Below are positions 13,661-27,000 of a stretch of DNA of 64,000 bases, in pieces (the first letter of the stretch is position 1; the number at the start of each line of letters is the position of its first letter). Source of the DNA: Monodelphis domestica (Eukaryota > Chordata > Mammalia > Didelphimorphia > Didelphidae). The notes below the pieces were generated by a model. It was not told where the DNA came from, ran no database searches, and saw nothing but the letters and a program-made list of their open reading frames with translations. The translations under genes were made by a program, and so were the position numbers. Location of the stretch: contig NC_077229.1 of assembly GCF_027887165.1 (NCBI RefSeq), positions 352,148,416 to 352,212,415 on the forward strand, given 5' to 3'.

Positions 13661-14320
13661 CCATGGTCAACCCCTTCTTGTTGTTGTTGTTTTGTTTTGT
13701 TTTGTTTTTTTGGAGGGCACAATTTGTATTCACTGTGTAGGATTTTTTCTCTTTTTTTTCCCTTTTTAGTCAGAAATCTGAGTGAGATGGGCAGGCTCTC
13801 TCTATATGGAGTTAAGGAGCAAGGATTTTGCCTGATGCAAGCTCTCAAATATATTCATCTTCTGCTGTTTGCTGCCCTTCTCTGTGCTACCTTTCCTCAA
13901 GTGCCCACAGTCTGTGTTCTTCAGCCTGCTCGGGCTTCAGGTTTAGCTGCTCTCAAGGGTAGGTATTTGGTGGTTTTAGTTAGCTCCCAGGGACCTAGAG
14001 GTGCCCCTTACTCACTCTAGAGGTGGCCTTGGCCACTCTCTGATTCTGGCACTCTGGCTCTGATTCTGGCTCCGTAGTTGGGGTGGTGGAGGGTAGATCA
14101 TCTTGCATTTTGGTGGTAGTTTTTTCACCCCCTTATAGTGTGGAAATGCCCAAATATCACGTACCTTCAATGCTGCACCCTACTGTAGAGTCCCTTCATT
14201 CTCATGAATTTGGTTTTTTTTTGGGGGGGGTCTTTTGAGATAGTCTATATTGGTGGCTTCTGAGGAGAGTATGAGTCTTGTGTCTAGACTGCTTCCATGT
14301 TTACCTGGAAATGCAAGAAT
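13661..14320 (-). promoter_or_regulatory. L1 5' UTR with presumed internal promoter
   Basis: This GC-richer segment precedes the ORF1 remnant on the minus strand and ends near the presumed insertion point. L1 5' UTRs carry an internal RNA polymerase II promoter. The start reads as a degraded 'aagatgg'-type beginning (AACATGGAAGCAG on the minus strand near 14300). Promoter activity is inferred only from position. Confidence 0.5.
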
Positions 14321-14331
14321 ATTTTTTTAAA

Positions 14332-14910
14332 AAACTGGTAGTTTTGTTTTATATTATGTTTTCAAATCAAGCAATAGATTGAAATAAAAAAAACAGAAAC
14401 AAAGATAAAACAAAATAATTAGAACTCCTGCTTTTGCTGGAAATATCTGTTTCTCTAATATCCTCAGCTGTGGATCTCTGCTTCTCCTTAGTAGGGTACT
14501 AGTTTGTTGTTGTTGTTCTTATCCTATAATTATAGATCTCCCTATGTTCTCTGAGTATCCTTTTCACTATCCAACATAATCTTATGGATAAATTTTCCAA
14601 ATAGAGATTTTCCTACTTCTTGAGAGAGCACATAGCAATTGTTACAATTATGTGATGTTTTTCACTACAAGCCTGATATAAATACATTCATCTTTTCTAA
14701 TAAAATATTTAATTAATTCAGCAAAAAATAAAACTAAATGAATTTTCTTCAATTGACAGTGAAAATGTTATACAATTATTTAATAAAATATGAATAACTG
14801 AGGTCAACATAATTCAAATATCAATACAGGAATATATTGGTATAGGTTAACAAAAATAGAATATTTGTTGCATTGCATTGTTTGTTTTATTTAAACACAA
14901 ATTGTTTAAA
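14332..14910. other. AT-rich stretch, nothing recognised
   Basis: Unannotated AT-rich DNA between the L1 and the SINE. No open frame or repeat signature that I can name. Confidence 0.5.
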
Positions 14911-14922
14911 ATATGTTACAAA

Positions 14923-15122
14923 GGGGGGTAGCTGATTAGTTCAGTGGATTGAGAGCTAGGCCTAGAGATGGGAGGTCCTAGGTTCAAATCTGGCCTCAGA
15001 TACTTCCCAGCTGTGTGACCCTGGGCAAGTCACTTAATGCCCATTGCCTAGCCCTTATCACTCTTATGGCTTCCACCAATATACAGTATTGATTCCAATA
15101 TGGATGTAAGGGTTTAAAAAAT
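14923..15122 (+). mobile_element. tRNA-derived SINE (MAR1/WSINE1-like) with target-site duplication
   Basis: The element begins GGGGTAGCTGATTAG and carries a tRNA-type A-box region (gttcagtggattgagagc, about 14938-14955) and a B-box GGTTCAAATCT (14981-14991), the internal RNA polymerase III promoter. It then runs through 'cttcccagctgtgtgaccctgggcaagtcactta' and ends in a short A-rich tail after 'ggatgtaagggttt'. A 12-bp target duplication ATATGTTACAAA flanks it exactly (14911-14922 and 15123-15134). Such SINEs are mobilised by L1 machinery. It is non-coding. The family name is from memory. Confidence 0.9.
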
Positions 15123-15364
15123 ATATGTTACAAAACCTTTTTGTGGAAATTAAAAGACGCACAATAACTGTTTTACATTTCAATGTTGTTCATATACTTA
15201 ATTATAACAAAATAAACTAAATTCATAAAAAATGGTTTTAATAACTCAATTGCCATTAATAAAATGAAATACAAAATCTGTCCTGAGAGTTTGATTGATG
15301 TCATAATGGATCTTGTGATTAATATCTTCCATTATTTTGACTTTTTCTAAACAAATATTTTATC

Positions 15365-15605
15365 TTCCAATGGCTTTCCTCCTTTAATTACTTCCTACTT
15401 ATCCTGCATTTATCTCAATTTGTGTATATATATATATATATACACATATATATATATATATATGTTTGCATGTTGTCTCTCTACATCAGAATATAAACCA
15501 CTTGAATAAAGGTACTGCCTTTTGTCACTTTTTGTATTCCTATACATTATCACAGGTCCTGTTACTAAGCCGACTCAAATAAGAATCTATTGATTAACTG
15601 GTTGT
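15365..15605 (+). repeat. L2/CR1-type LINE 3' end with internal (TA)n
   Basis: Both halves of a CR1/L2-like 3' end are visible. The left half has 'attacttcctacttatcctgcatttatctc'. The right half has 'gtttgcatgttgtctctc', then 'ataaaccacttgaataaaggtactgccttttgtcactttttgtattcc', and ends near 'tctattgattaactgg'. A TA microsatellite (15425-15467) has expanded between them, where the consensus has a short TA-rich linker. Confidence 0.7.
15425..15467. repeat. (TA)n microsatellite
   Basis: About 40 bp of alternating T and A with one TACACA interruption, inside the LINE 3' end described above. Confidence 0.9.
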
Positions 15606-17865
15606 TAAATATAATGAATCTATCATTTTTACGTAACATATTTTGATTTGGGATGACAAAAATATCTGATTTTTAAAAAAAAATAAAGTTTTAAAGACTG
15701 TACTCTGCTATGTAATGCAATATTTCTCTACAATGGGATTTTCTGATATAAATTTTACAAATAAAATTATGTATTGAAGAAGTTGAAGCACAAAGGTTTG
15801 AGAAATTTTATTCCAAATAAAAAAACTAATCAATTGCAATAATTGTTATGGTTATTTTTATAAGTTTTAGACATGGCCATTTGACAAGCAAGATGCTATA
15901 AAATCAAAGATAGGGATTAGGATTAAACACAGAGATTGGGATAAAATGTTATTGAGAGTATAATATTCAAAATAGATTTTTGAAGTATTAGTATACCCAA
16001 GAAAGTTAAAGACTAAGGGAGTTAACAGTAATAAAAGGGGGGGGGGGAGGAGAGACAATGAAAAAGACTTACTTAAATCATTATAATATTTCTTTCTTAT
16101 AAAGTATTTTTAAAAATATGACCAACAAAATTGAGGGTTTATGTTTTTATCCCAATAATAATTTTACTGAACAAATGTTTGACAAAATCATTTAGAATTG
16201 TCTTTAAGCATTATTTCTCAATGATATTTCAGATATCTATGAATTCATTGATAATTTCAAAGTTTCTGAATCTACATTGCAAATTCTAGAAGAAGCTATA
16301 TCTTTCAAACTTATATAACCTTTGTAATGAATGATATATTATTTAACCTACTTTTAAATACTATTTTGATGAGCTCAGATAGGTTTATTACAAGAATAAG
16401 TCATCAAAAAATGAGTATCTTGGATTATAACAACTCTTGAGTATCATCTACTTATGTGCCAATGATTCATTATGAGCATTTATAGTTGGAGCTTCCAAAA
16501 CAATGAAATCATGTATTCTTCAGGAATTAAAATATAATAAGTAAAAATGTGAATTAATAATTTGAATTCAGTAAAAATTTGAATTTTTGTTTCATATACC
16601 AAATAAAAATATGAACAAAATTTTGTAGATTTATAATTAATAGGTAATATAGGAAAAAATCACATTAAATAGACATTTCTGATTTCTATTATAATTGTGT
16701 AAAATAAAGCTTAACTATTTCAAAAATTGGGGATTCTATTTATTTACAAAGTCTGTATATTTATACCATGAGTAGGATTAAATAACTTTATGTTAAGTCT
16801 GGTTGGCTCCAGTTTGCATATAATTGAAATTATTTCTTATCTCATATTCCTAGGATTATGCCAATCCTTTCATTATTTTAAAATAGTTTCCAATATTTAC
16901 ATGGGATTTATTTCCAAAGCAACATCTTCATAAACATCATCCAGAGTTTCTGATCTAATTTTCTCTTCACTCTAAAAACATCTGTTATTTGATGAAAATT
17001 TTGTTTTCTTTTTATTTCATTTAACTAATGAGAGGAAGTAGAGGAGTAATTTCAAATGGCACCAAATGAGGTTTTCATAAAGTAAACTAAAGAGAATGCT
17101 GAAAATCAAAAATATAAACTTTCTTGATAGTTAAACCATAGGTGGATTTTGTTTTTTCCCCCAGTACATTTTGAGAAAGGGAAAACATTTTCCCACTGTT
17201 TCAGAAAGTACTAAGCTGCATAAATTCTAAGTTAATATTGCCTTTTCAACTTTATTTTGAAATGGAATTATTAAAAACTACAAGACATTATATATAATGT
17301 GTACCTATGTATAAACACATGTATACATAATTACATAGAACATATATATTACATATATTTATATATACAAAATCAAACCTAGATTTTTTCTTAGATATTT
17401 TTAATCACATGCAATGATTAAAACACTATTTCAGGCATTTGGGGATTGATAAATATAGATATATTGATATAATCAATATAAGATATAGGCTGCCCAAATA
17501 AAGCTTATAGAGCAATGCATAGAGTTGGAGTGGTGATGATATAGCTAGATTGATAGATAAATGTGAAATGGAGTAATACATGATAATTTTATGAGATAGA
17601 AATAATAGAAAATAATATAAGAAAGTTGTGGAGAAACTCCATTATTGACTAAGGAATCAGAGAAGGTTTACTGAAATTCTTCTATTTGAAAATGGCTAAA
17701 AATGACAGAAAGAATTTAATATGACTATAGAGGAAAAATTACTACAGTTCAAGTAAATTTGAGAAGTGTAAAGGAAGAGTTTAAGATCTCACTTTTTTAT
17801 TTTTATTTTTTAGTTTCCATGGTGCTACTTTCCTAAAACTAACTTCAATATTTCAATTAAAATTG
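15606..17865. other. AT-rich stretch, no recognised genes
   Basis: Very AT-rich DNA without family signatures. A homopolymeric G run (about 16037-16047) and several short TATATA runs (17290-17370, 17450-17470) are the only notable compositional features. Confidence 0.5.
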
Positions 17866-17867
17866 GG

Positions 17868-20345
17868 TAGGAACCAGCGCCATGATAGAGGTGTAAAGGC
17901 ACATATTCACTGGCATCACCCAAATTTTCTTCCAATAACTTTTAAAATAACACCTCAAAATAATTTCTGGAGTAACAGAATAAAAAAAAAAGATAAAGTG
18001 AAATAATTTTCCAGTCTACGATGACTTAAATGTTTATCAGAAAAGTTTACCATACTGAAAGTGCAGTACCTCACAGGCAAGCCAGTAGCAAACTTTGGGA
18101 GCAATTGAATCAGTGGAAACTGCTGGAGCTTTCAGCCCACCAACTGGTAAGGTCAGACATCTCTTAAGAAGAGGATTACAGGGGAATTTTTAATGGCACT
18201 GAAAGAAAGACACAATTGCATTGTCCATATGTGGTTGCAGGTTGTATTACCAGAGCAAGGAGAAACACTAATAGGAGAGGAGATCCAGGTCATAACTCTA
18301 GGGCAGACAAGAATGTTTGTACTTGTTCAGAGTCTAGAGCATTGGCCAGGAGAGGAATGATTACACCTCTCCAGATCATGCCATTTTGGAAGAACCAAAA
18401 ACAGCTCTGAAAATAGAAATGTGTAAAGTGTGAAGCTTGTTATAGTTCCACTTTTACCCCAGGAATGGATTCCAATTTTAAGATAAAGTTAAAAGTCAGG
18501 AAAGAGGCTGAAAAGAAATGAGTAAACAATAACAACAACAAAAGAAGAGACCAGCAAAGGTTGATATTGTGACAAAGAATATCAAACACAAATTCAGAGG
18601 AAAATAGCAATGTCAGAACAACTACATGTAAAGCTTTAATGAAAAATTAGAATTGATCTCAAGTCCCAAAAAGACTTCCCGAAATAGCTTAAAAAGAATT
18701 TCAAAATTCAAATGAGGGAAGTTATTTTTTTAATTGAGAAAGTGAAAAAGAATGATGCTAGAAAATCCTGACAAGATAACAACATATTGGTAAATGAAGT
18801 TCTCCCATCCCTGAAATACTAACAAAAATGAGACCAAATGGGGGAAAAAACACACTGATGAGAATTTCTTTAAAAGTAGAACTGGACAAATGGGAGGAAA
18901 TATGCACAAAATTATCTGAATAAATTAACTTCTTAAGAATTAGAACTGACAGAATGGAAAAGGAGGTTTAGAAGGTCACTAAAGAAAATTAGAATAAGAT
19001 AAGTGAAAGCTAAAGACTCCATGAGAAAATAAGAAAACAAAATAAAACATCAAAAATTGTAAAAATAATAGGATGTAAAGTATTTCTTTGAAAAATTAAG
19101 TTACCTGGAAAATAATGAGGTGAGAAAATTTAAAAAATCATTGGGTTGCCTGAACACTATGAGTAAAGTGGAGCTTAGATATAATATTTCAAGAATTAAT
19201 CAAACTGCCATGATTTTCCCAAATCAGTTTAAAATAGAAATGAAAAGAATCTATTGATCACTTCTTGAAATATAGTCCAAAATAAAAACTTTCAGAAATA
19301 TTATAGCCAAATTCCAGAGTTTTCACTTAAAGTCATTGAAACTATGACTTAATGAAATTACATAGTATTTGATGAAAATGTTCAAGTCCTAGATCAAGCT
19401 ATCCTTGTAGTTCTTATGAACATAGCATAAAATACCTGGAATATATTGAGGAAAGACACTTTTTGGTAGGAAATTCTTGGTCTTTGTATGGAAGTCATGG
19501 ACCATACAAAGACCATTAATATCTTATAAAAAATATGTAGAGTCTATATCTAACACTAAGTTCCAACCCGTGAATTAGGAAAGGAAGAGCTAGTCTTCAA
19601 TTACATAATATTTTTTAAAGGGCAAAACCTATTTTGATGCAAGGGACTCCTAAAATAATAATCTAGAAAAAAAGAATAAAACTAAAATACTAAATATAAA
19701 ACTTCAAATAAAATATATGTTTATCAAACCATTAATTCACAACATAAGAACAAATTATACAAGAGTATATGTTTTAAATTTTTAAATAATTGTATAAATG
19801 TACAAATATATAAATGAATATATGTATAAATATAAATTTATAAATATAAATACCAGAGGAAAGAAATGAAAAATAATATGAAAGCTATGAACAAAACATA
19901 TAGAATGAGAATAAATAGCTTAGTACCAGATACACAATCTTTGTACAATCAACACATTGTTTTAAAATTAAACTGGATGAAGTGTTTTCATGACTCCCTG
20001 AGATAATATGAGATATAAAAAATAAATAAAATGATTAAGAAAATCAATAAGAATGTAAAATATTTCATAATTAAACAACTGGAAAATACATCAAATTGAA
20101 ATAATTTAAGAATAAATTCACTACATTTTGCACTAGTTCATATAGAACTGTGAATGTAAATTTTACTTTTCTCACTATTTTTCTTGGAGTTTTTTGTGAT
20201 ATGATTCACATGGAAATATTTTTTCTATGATTTTACATGTATGATTGATATTATGTTGTTTGTCTTCTCAGTGTGTCTTAGAAGGGTAGGAAGGACAGAA
20301 TTTGGAAATCAAAATTAAATTTTAAAATCATGCTAAAAAATAAAT
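17868..20345 (+). mobile_element. HAL1-like (half-L1) element, nearly full length
   Basis: About 2.5 kb: a 5' leader (GGAACCAGCGCCATGATAG), an ORF1-like body (about 18480-19550) rich in Lys/Glu coiled-coil codons, then directly a 3' tail (20190-20345) with no ORF2 in between. That layout is what defines HAL1 elements, which carry only L1 ORF1. A block near 19075-19330 reads as the end of the coiled coil and the start of the RRM-like region when the frame is followed through stops. No long open frame survives. The 3' tail matches those at 1015-1195 and about 34070-34285. Confidence 0.65.
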
Positions 20346-20384
20346 ATCAAATGTATTTTAAAAATAAAACCCTCAAAAGATAGC

Positions 20385-20735
20385 ATTCAAATACTTGAGA
20401 ACCAAGACCATAAATTCAGGAAACAATATTCAAAGATATCATTAAAAAAACTGAGCAGGCACAGTGGAACCATCTGATAAAGTAAAAATACAAACACCTC
20501 CTAAAGGAAAACATAAAGTGAAAATTCCTGGAAACATTATAACATAATTCAGAGTTTGTAGTGGTCAAAGAAAAAAAAAACACACACTATAAATTCAAAT
20601 ACTTAGAAACCATCCTCCAAATCATATTGGATTTAGCAGTCAGTAATATAAAGAATTGGAGAGTTTGGAATGCAATAAACCAAATGGAAAAAGATATAGG
20701 TTTGCAAACAAAAATAATCTCCCAATATATAAATA
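20385..20735 (+). mobile_element. HAL1/L1 ORF1 fragment
   Basis: This piece resembles the central and C-terminal ORF1 part of the HAL1-type element. 20565-20735 has the recurring wording 'aatatt-gg-tttagcagtcagtaatataaag-attggagagtttggaatgcaata', also present in more diverged form at 39270-39360. It lies just downstream of the HAL1 tail and may be a separate older insertion. The open frame at 20561-20752 is a chance remnant. Confidence 0.5.
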
Positions 20736-22467
20736 TATATACATATATATAATATTGTGAGTTAAAGAAAAATAAACCTTCAGAAAATAAAAGATATTTA
20801 ACAATTTCTAATGATAGGATAAAAAAAAAACATGAGTAAACAAAACAAAAAAAGTAAATACAAGTGGGCTATCATCAAGAATTTTATAAATTTTAAGTGT
20901 TTATATTGTAATGGACATTGATACAGATGTCTTTTCAAAACCCTTTTATTATTAAGAGTCATAAAGTAAAGCAAGTTACTTAATACAAAGGATCTTTGAA
21001 TTATTTTACTTTGCTTTGGTGATACTAAAAGAAAACAAAAAAAAGGAGAAAAAGATGCATTTAAAGAATTTTGATAATTAATTTGCCTTAAAGAATTTAA
21101 CATCTTCAGAAACCTTCAACCAATACAATACTGCCAGGTCATTGATGTAAAAAAAAAAAAAAGAATTCAGAGATCTTAGTTAAAACCTTGCACTTTTTTA
21201 GCAAGAAACTAAAGCAATAAAGATAAAGTGACTTGCCCAGGGCAGCGTGAATACTCATCAGTAGAGTCAAAATATTGACACAAATCTATTATGTTACATC
21301 ATATATACATATATGTATATACACACATATGTCTTTCTATTTTTATTTCCTTTGTGAATGCTCTAGAATCTGCCATATTATCCCCTTATGTTTAAATTGG
21401 TGAGGTATTAATTTTCTAAGATGATTTTGCCTAATGTTCATCAGGAATATACATACCATTTGTGTAGTCATTAAAGACACAAGACAATTTGTTTGATTGT
21501 ATTTAGACTAGCATTTAAAAGTTATCATTTAATATAAAAAAGTTTTCTTTACCCTTCATGACTTAAGCCATTTGCTACTTATTAATATTGAAAAATATGT
21601 AGATATTATTAAGAAACATCAAGAGTAATTACCAGAAATTTGTCATTAAATTGGTTTATTGCAGAGACCTGAAAAGATTTTAGAAGGACATTTTATTGAA
21701 AGAACTTTGAAATAATTATCTTAATATCAAGTCAAATCTGCATTCTTAGCAAAAGCTTTTTTCTTGATATCTGAGAAATAATGAATAAAAATAAATTAAA
21801 GTCTTGTTGTAAGTATAAAAGAAAAGTGCCATAGTAAGATATAGCTCTTTAAATTGTTTATTTTCTTGTGTGTATATACAATATTGAGATTGAATGCTTA
21901 TTAAAATATTTTAACAATAATTATATACTTATACTTCTTTGTGGTTAATGAATTTTCCCAGTGAATAGTAAAATTATTGCTTTTTTATTTCTCTGAAATT
22001 TACCTATAATTGTCCTTTCTGCACATATTTCACAAAGGAATAAATTCTCTTTACACTTTTAATCTTTTTTTTGTCTTTGTATTTTTCTGTATAGATATTC
22101 TTTTATGATATTAAAGAACCAAGTAATTTTACAAATAAATGTCTTGTTCTCCATTCAGTCTCAATCCAGGAGGCATGGAACAATGTACCAGGTATTCTCT
22201 TAGGACAAGACATTGTGTGAAGACACAAAATTTGTATTAATGAGGAAGACAATGGGTCATATGATCAGTACTATGAAAATGTTTTCTTAGAATTTTGTAC
22301 ACAAAAATATTAAGCATAAAGAAACTATGAAAGAGATATATAATATTTACAACTCGGTCTACCTAAATCAAAATAGAAACACCATAAATTTTAAAAGTTT
22401 CAAGAAATTAGATTCTTAGAACTCCAACTCAGCATACGTATTATATCTAGTGAAGTCCATATATCAG
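20736..22467. other. AT-rich stretch, no recognised genes
   Basis: Apart from a likely MIR core I recognise nothing. The TATA-type run at 21298-21335 is simple sequence. Confidence 0.5.
21190..21290 (-). repeat. MIR-like SINE fragment, reverse orientation
   Basis: The block 'aagaaactaaagcaataaagataaagtgacttgcccagggcagc' is a degraded reverse-complement MIR core (normally 'gaggaaactgaggc-cagag-gttaagtgacttgcccagggtcac'). Confidence 0.6.
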
Positions 22468-22478
22468 AAATAGTGGAA

Positions 22479-23090
22479 GGGGCAGAGTCAAGATGGCAGC
22501 TTAGAAGCAGCAAAAATTTATTCCTCTGTGAAAATCATTCCACACCAGTCAAAAGCAAAGCACTTCAAGGGGGACTGAAAATCAAATTCAACAAAGCAGA
22601 GCTATAGGCTCCACATGCTCTATTCAGCAAAAGGGACACAGAGAAGGTTGAATTCTCAAGTTTAAAAAAAAGAAAGAAGGAATGTCCCTATGCCTCTCCT
22701 CCACCTCCTTTGCTGAGACAGGTGGTTGGTGGAATCTCAAGGCAAGGGCTCCAACTGGGACAGAGTAACTTGCTACAACAACTACACAAAGCTCAGGGCT
22801 CTGACTGGGTGGCTAGCAGGGAGGAGGCTGGAAGAGATGAGGCAAGAGGAAGCCCAAACCTTCAGCCTCCACACTTTCAATTTTACCTTCACCTTCAGTC
22901 ACTACCTACAGCTGGGGAAGATTTGGCCTTAGGGCACATTAATACAATAAGTCATCTTGTTCAGTCTAATCTAGTTGACCAGCAGACCAAAGAGGAAACC
23001 TCTTCAGGGCAAAAAAGTCCAAACTCACAGAATCTGCAATTAAATAGAAGAGCAAGAATATAGCCAATAAGGAGGGGGTAAGAAGGGGAA
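22479..23090 (+). promoter_or_regulatory. L1 5' UTR with presumed internal promoter
   Basis: The first 600 bases of the element are less AT-rich than their surroundings and contain no L1 coding similarity. A 117-codon open frame (22710-23063) lies here but has no family signature and overlaps another frame; I regard it as chance. Promoter function is inferred from position in the element. Confidence 0.5.
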
Positions 23091-23430
23091 AAATGCATGA
23101 GTAAATAAGAGAAAAAGATAAAAAGAAATTACAATCAATAGCTTCTATTCAGGTAATGAAAAAAGAACAAATGGAATAGAGGAGGGCCAAGGAACAACAA
23201 GCAAAACTTAGAAACTCCAGCAAATTGGACTCAGGCTCTAGAAGAACTCAAACAGAATTAACAAAAAAAAAACAAAACAATTAAGAGAGGTTACAGGGGA
23301 ATATATCATCATTTAATAGAATAGAAGATTGCCAAGCATTCCTGAAGAAAAGACCAGGCTTAAATAGAAAATTTGATGCCCAAATAGAGAACTCAAGAGA
23401 ATCACCAAAAAGTAATTAAGGAAAAAATAA
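23091..23430 (+). pseudogene. L1 ORF1 remnant, N-terminal part only
   Basis: A Lys/Glu/Gln-rich stretch characteristic of the ORF1 coiled coil is visible in changing frames (for example Lys-Glu-Gln-Gln-Ala-Lys-Leu-Arg near 23190). The RRM and C-terminal domains seen in the minus-strand L1 (13331-12830) are not found before the G-rich spacer, suggesting an internal deletion of several hundred bases. Confidence 0.5.
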
Positions 23431-24052
23431 TTAAGGGACTCAATAAGGTCAAGTGATTGGTATTCCTATATTAAAAAATATTAGTAACTCTTAAAAATTG
23501 CTATCTTCATTGGAGTAGCTAGAAGCAGTATATTTAGAGGGTAGATTATTAAACAGTATAGGATGATAAGATGAAAAAAATTTAAAAATGGGTATGGGGT
23601 ATGAAAATAATACTAAGAGAAATGGCAAAAGAACTAAAACGGGGTTGTGTTCATATAGGGGTGGAGAGAAAAGCAATATAATAGAAGGGAGGAAGAGGTA
23701 ATACGTAAATCTTATGCTCACTGGAATCAACCAAGAGAGGAAAGAATAGTTAGATCAATTGGGGCAGAGAATTTTATTGTGCCATATAGAGAAATAGAAA
23801 GGTAATAAATAGGCTGGTGGGGAGGGGAGCAATACTAGAGAGAGAGAGGTTAGGGGTTCATTTAAAAGGCACTAAAGTAAGGAGGAAATAATAAGAAGGT
23901 AGGGCATGGGAAGGAGAATAACATTAGGGAGGGGAAAAGGGTGAGAATGACTAAAAGTGAAAGGTTGGAGGGAAGGATAAGAGTGATAAGAGAAAAGGTA
24001 GAATTAAAGGAGGAAGTAAAAATGGAGGGGAATACAGTCAGTAATCATAACT

Positions 24053-27000
24053 GCGAATGTGAATGGGATGAATCCACTCATAAAAAGGAAGTGGAAAGAA
24101 GAATGGTTTAAAAAACAGAATCCTACCATATGCTGTTTACAAGAAACAAAGTTGAGGTAGGTAGACATACACAGGGTAAAGATAAGAGAATAGGACAGAA
24201 TCTACTGGGCTGTAATTGAGACAAAGAAGGCAGGAGTAGTGATTAAGATCTCAGACCAAACTACAGTAAAAATAGATTTGCTTAAAAGAGATAAGAAAGG
24301 CAATTATATCTTGATGAAAGGCATTATAATTAATGAAGAAATATCAGTTCTCAACATATATGCACCAAGTATTATAGCAACGAGATTTCTAAAGGAGAAA
24401 GTAAAGGAGCTTAGGGAGGAAATAGATAGTAAAACCATACAAACGTGGGATCTCAACCTTCCCCTATAAGAACTAGATAAGTTTAACCAAAAAATAAATG
24501 ATAACTAAATAAGAGAAGTGAATGCAATGTTAGAAAAATTAGCGCTAATAGATATCTAGAGGAAAAATAAATAGGAATTAAAAGGAACAAACTGTTTTTT
24601 TAGTAACACATAGAGCATATACAAAGATTGACCATATACAATGGCATAAAAATGTTGCAAACAAATGTAGGAAAACAGAAATTAAAAATGGATTTCATTC
24701 AGATCATAATACAATAAAATTATAATTAATAAATGCTTATGGAAAAGAAAATTTAAAATTAATTTTAAATAAATAATGTAAATATTCAAAATTAGAATGG
24801 ATCAAAGAACAAATCAAAGAAATAATTACTGAATTCACTGAAGAGAATGACAATGAGGAGACAACATATCAAAGTCTATGGGATACAGGCAAAGCATTAC
24901 TCAGGGAAAAATTTATATCCCTGAATACATATATCAACAAATCAGAGAGGGAAGAGATCAATGAATTGGGCATGCAACTTTAAAAAAACTGGAAAGATAA
25001 CAAATTAAAATCCCCAGATAAAAACTAAATTGGCAATACAAAAAATAAAAGGAGAAATTAGCAAAATTGAAAGCAAAAGAACTATTGGAGTAATAGATAA
25101 GACTAGTAGTTGGTATTTTGAAAAGAAAAAAAAATAACAACAAACAAAATAGATAAAGTACTGGTTAATCTAATGAAAAAGAAAGAAAAAATCAAATTAA
25201 CAGTATCAAAGATGAAAAAGGTCACCTCATCTCTAATGAATAGGAATTAAGGCAATTATTAAGAGCTATTGTACCCATTTATATGGCAATAAACATAACA
25301 ATCTAGGAGAAATAAGTGAATATTTACAAAAATATAAACTGCTTAGATGAACAAAATTGGAATTAGATTACTTGAACAATCTTATCTCAGAATAAGAAAT
25401 TGAACAAAGCATCAAGGAACTCCAAAAGAAAAAAATTCCCAGGGCCAGATGGATTCATAAGTGAATTCTAGCAAATATTTAAAGAACACCTAATCCCAAT
25501 ACCATACAAACTATTTGGTAAAATGAACAAATAAGGAGTTTTACCAACATTCTTTTATGACAGGAATACGGTGCTGATTCCAAAGCCAGGCAGATCAAAA
25601 ACCGGGAAAGTAAACTATAAAGTCTCCTTAATGAACATAGATGTAAAAATCCTAAATAAGATACTAGCACAAAGACTACAGCAAGTTATCAAGAGGATTA
25701 TCTACTATGGCCAGTTAGGATTCATACCAGGAATGCAAGGATGGTTTAATATTAGGAAAACCATACATATAATTGACCACATAAATAACCAAACCAACAG
25801 AAATCACATGGTTATCTCAATAGATACATAAAAATCCTTTGACAAAATACAACACCCATTCCTATTGAAAATTCTAGAAAGTATAGGAATACATGTTCCT
25901 TTCCTAGAAATAATAAGCAGAATTTATTTAAAACCACCAACAAGCATCATCTACAATGGAAATAATTTAGAAGCCTTCAAAATAAGATTAGGAGTAAAAC
26001 AAGGATGTCCATTATCACCTCTGTTACTCTGTTATTTAAAATTGAACTAGAAATCCTAGCAGTAGCAATTAGAGAAGAAAAAGGAAACTGAAGGGATTAA
26101 AGTAGGCAAGAAGGAGACTAAACTATCACTCTTTGTAAATGATATGATTGTTTGCTTAAAGAATCCTAGAAAATCAACCAAAAAGCTAGTGGAAATAATG
26201 AACAACTTTAGCAAAGTTTCAGGATACAAAATAAACCCACATAAATCATCAACATTTTTATATATTTCTAACAAAACTCAGCAGCAAGAGTCAGAAAGAA
26301 AAACTCCATTTAAAACCATCCTAGACAATATAAAATATTTAGGAATCTATTTGCCAAGACATAAACAGTTATTATATGAACACAAATATAAAACATTTCC
26401 ACATAATTAAAATTGTCTAAATAATTGGAAAAACATTAATTGTTCATAGCTAGGATGAGCTAATATATTAAAAATGACAATCCTGCCCAAATTAATTTAC
26501 TTATTCAGTGTCATATCATATCTATCAAACTATAGAGAAACTTTTTTTTATAGAATTAGAAAAAAATTATAATAAAGTACACATGGAAGAACAAAAGATC
26601 AAAAATATAAGGGAAGTAATGAAAAAAAAAGTGAACAATGGGGCCTAGCAGTACCATCCTAAAAATAGTTGTCATCAAAACAATATGGTATTGGCTAAGA
26701 GATAGAAGGGTGGATCAATGGAATAGACTTAGGGTAAATGACCTCAGCAAGTTAGCATACAATGAACCCAAAGATCCTAGCTTCTGGGACAAGAAATCAC
26801 TCTTTTACAAAAACTGCAGGGAAAATTGGAAAACAGTATGGAAGAGATTAAATTTATATGAACATCTCATACCCTATCCCAAGATAAATTTGGAATGGGT
26901 AAATGACTTGAATATAAAGAGGAAAAGTATAAACAAGTTAGGGGAGCATAGATACAGTATATCTGTCAGATCTGTGGGGAAGGAAAGAATTTAACACCAT

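Larger units (their letters stand above)
8298..14320 (-). mobile_element. Near full-length L1 LINE, minus strand
   Basis: Read on the minus strand, the element runs from a 5' UTR (about 14320-13660) through an ORF1 remnant, a pyrimidine/purine-skewed spacer, an ORF2 remnant and a 3' UTR ending in a T-rich (plus-strand) tail at 8300. Length is about 6.0 kb, normal for L1. A candidate target duplication flanks it: AAGAATTTTTTTAAA at 8298-8312 and AAGAATATTTTTTTAAA at 14315-14331, differing by a two-base insertion. It is low complexity, so weak. Many stops and frameshifts make it inactive. Confidence 0.9.

Noticed and set aside
14981..14991. A possible tRNA gene based on the B-box
   Set aside because: The box belongs to a SINE with a poly(A)-like tail and target duplications; no cloverleaf can be completed.
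22710..23063. A 117-codon open frame within an L1 5' UTR
   Set aside because: No family signature, overlapping open frame in another phase, and its position in a known 5' UTR suggest chance.
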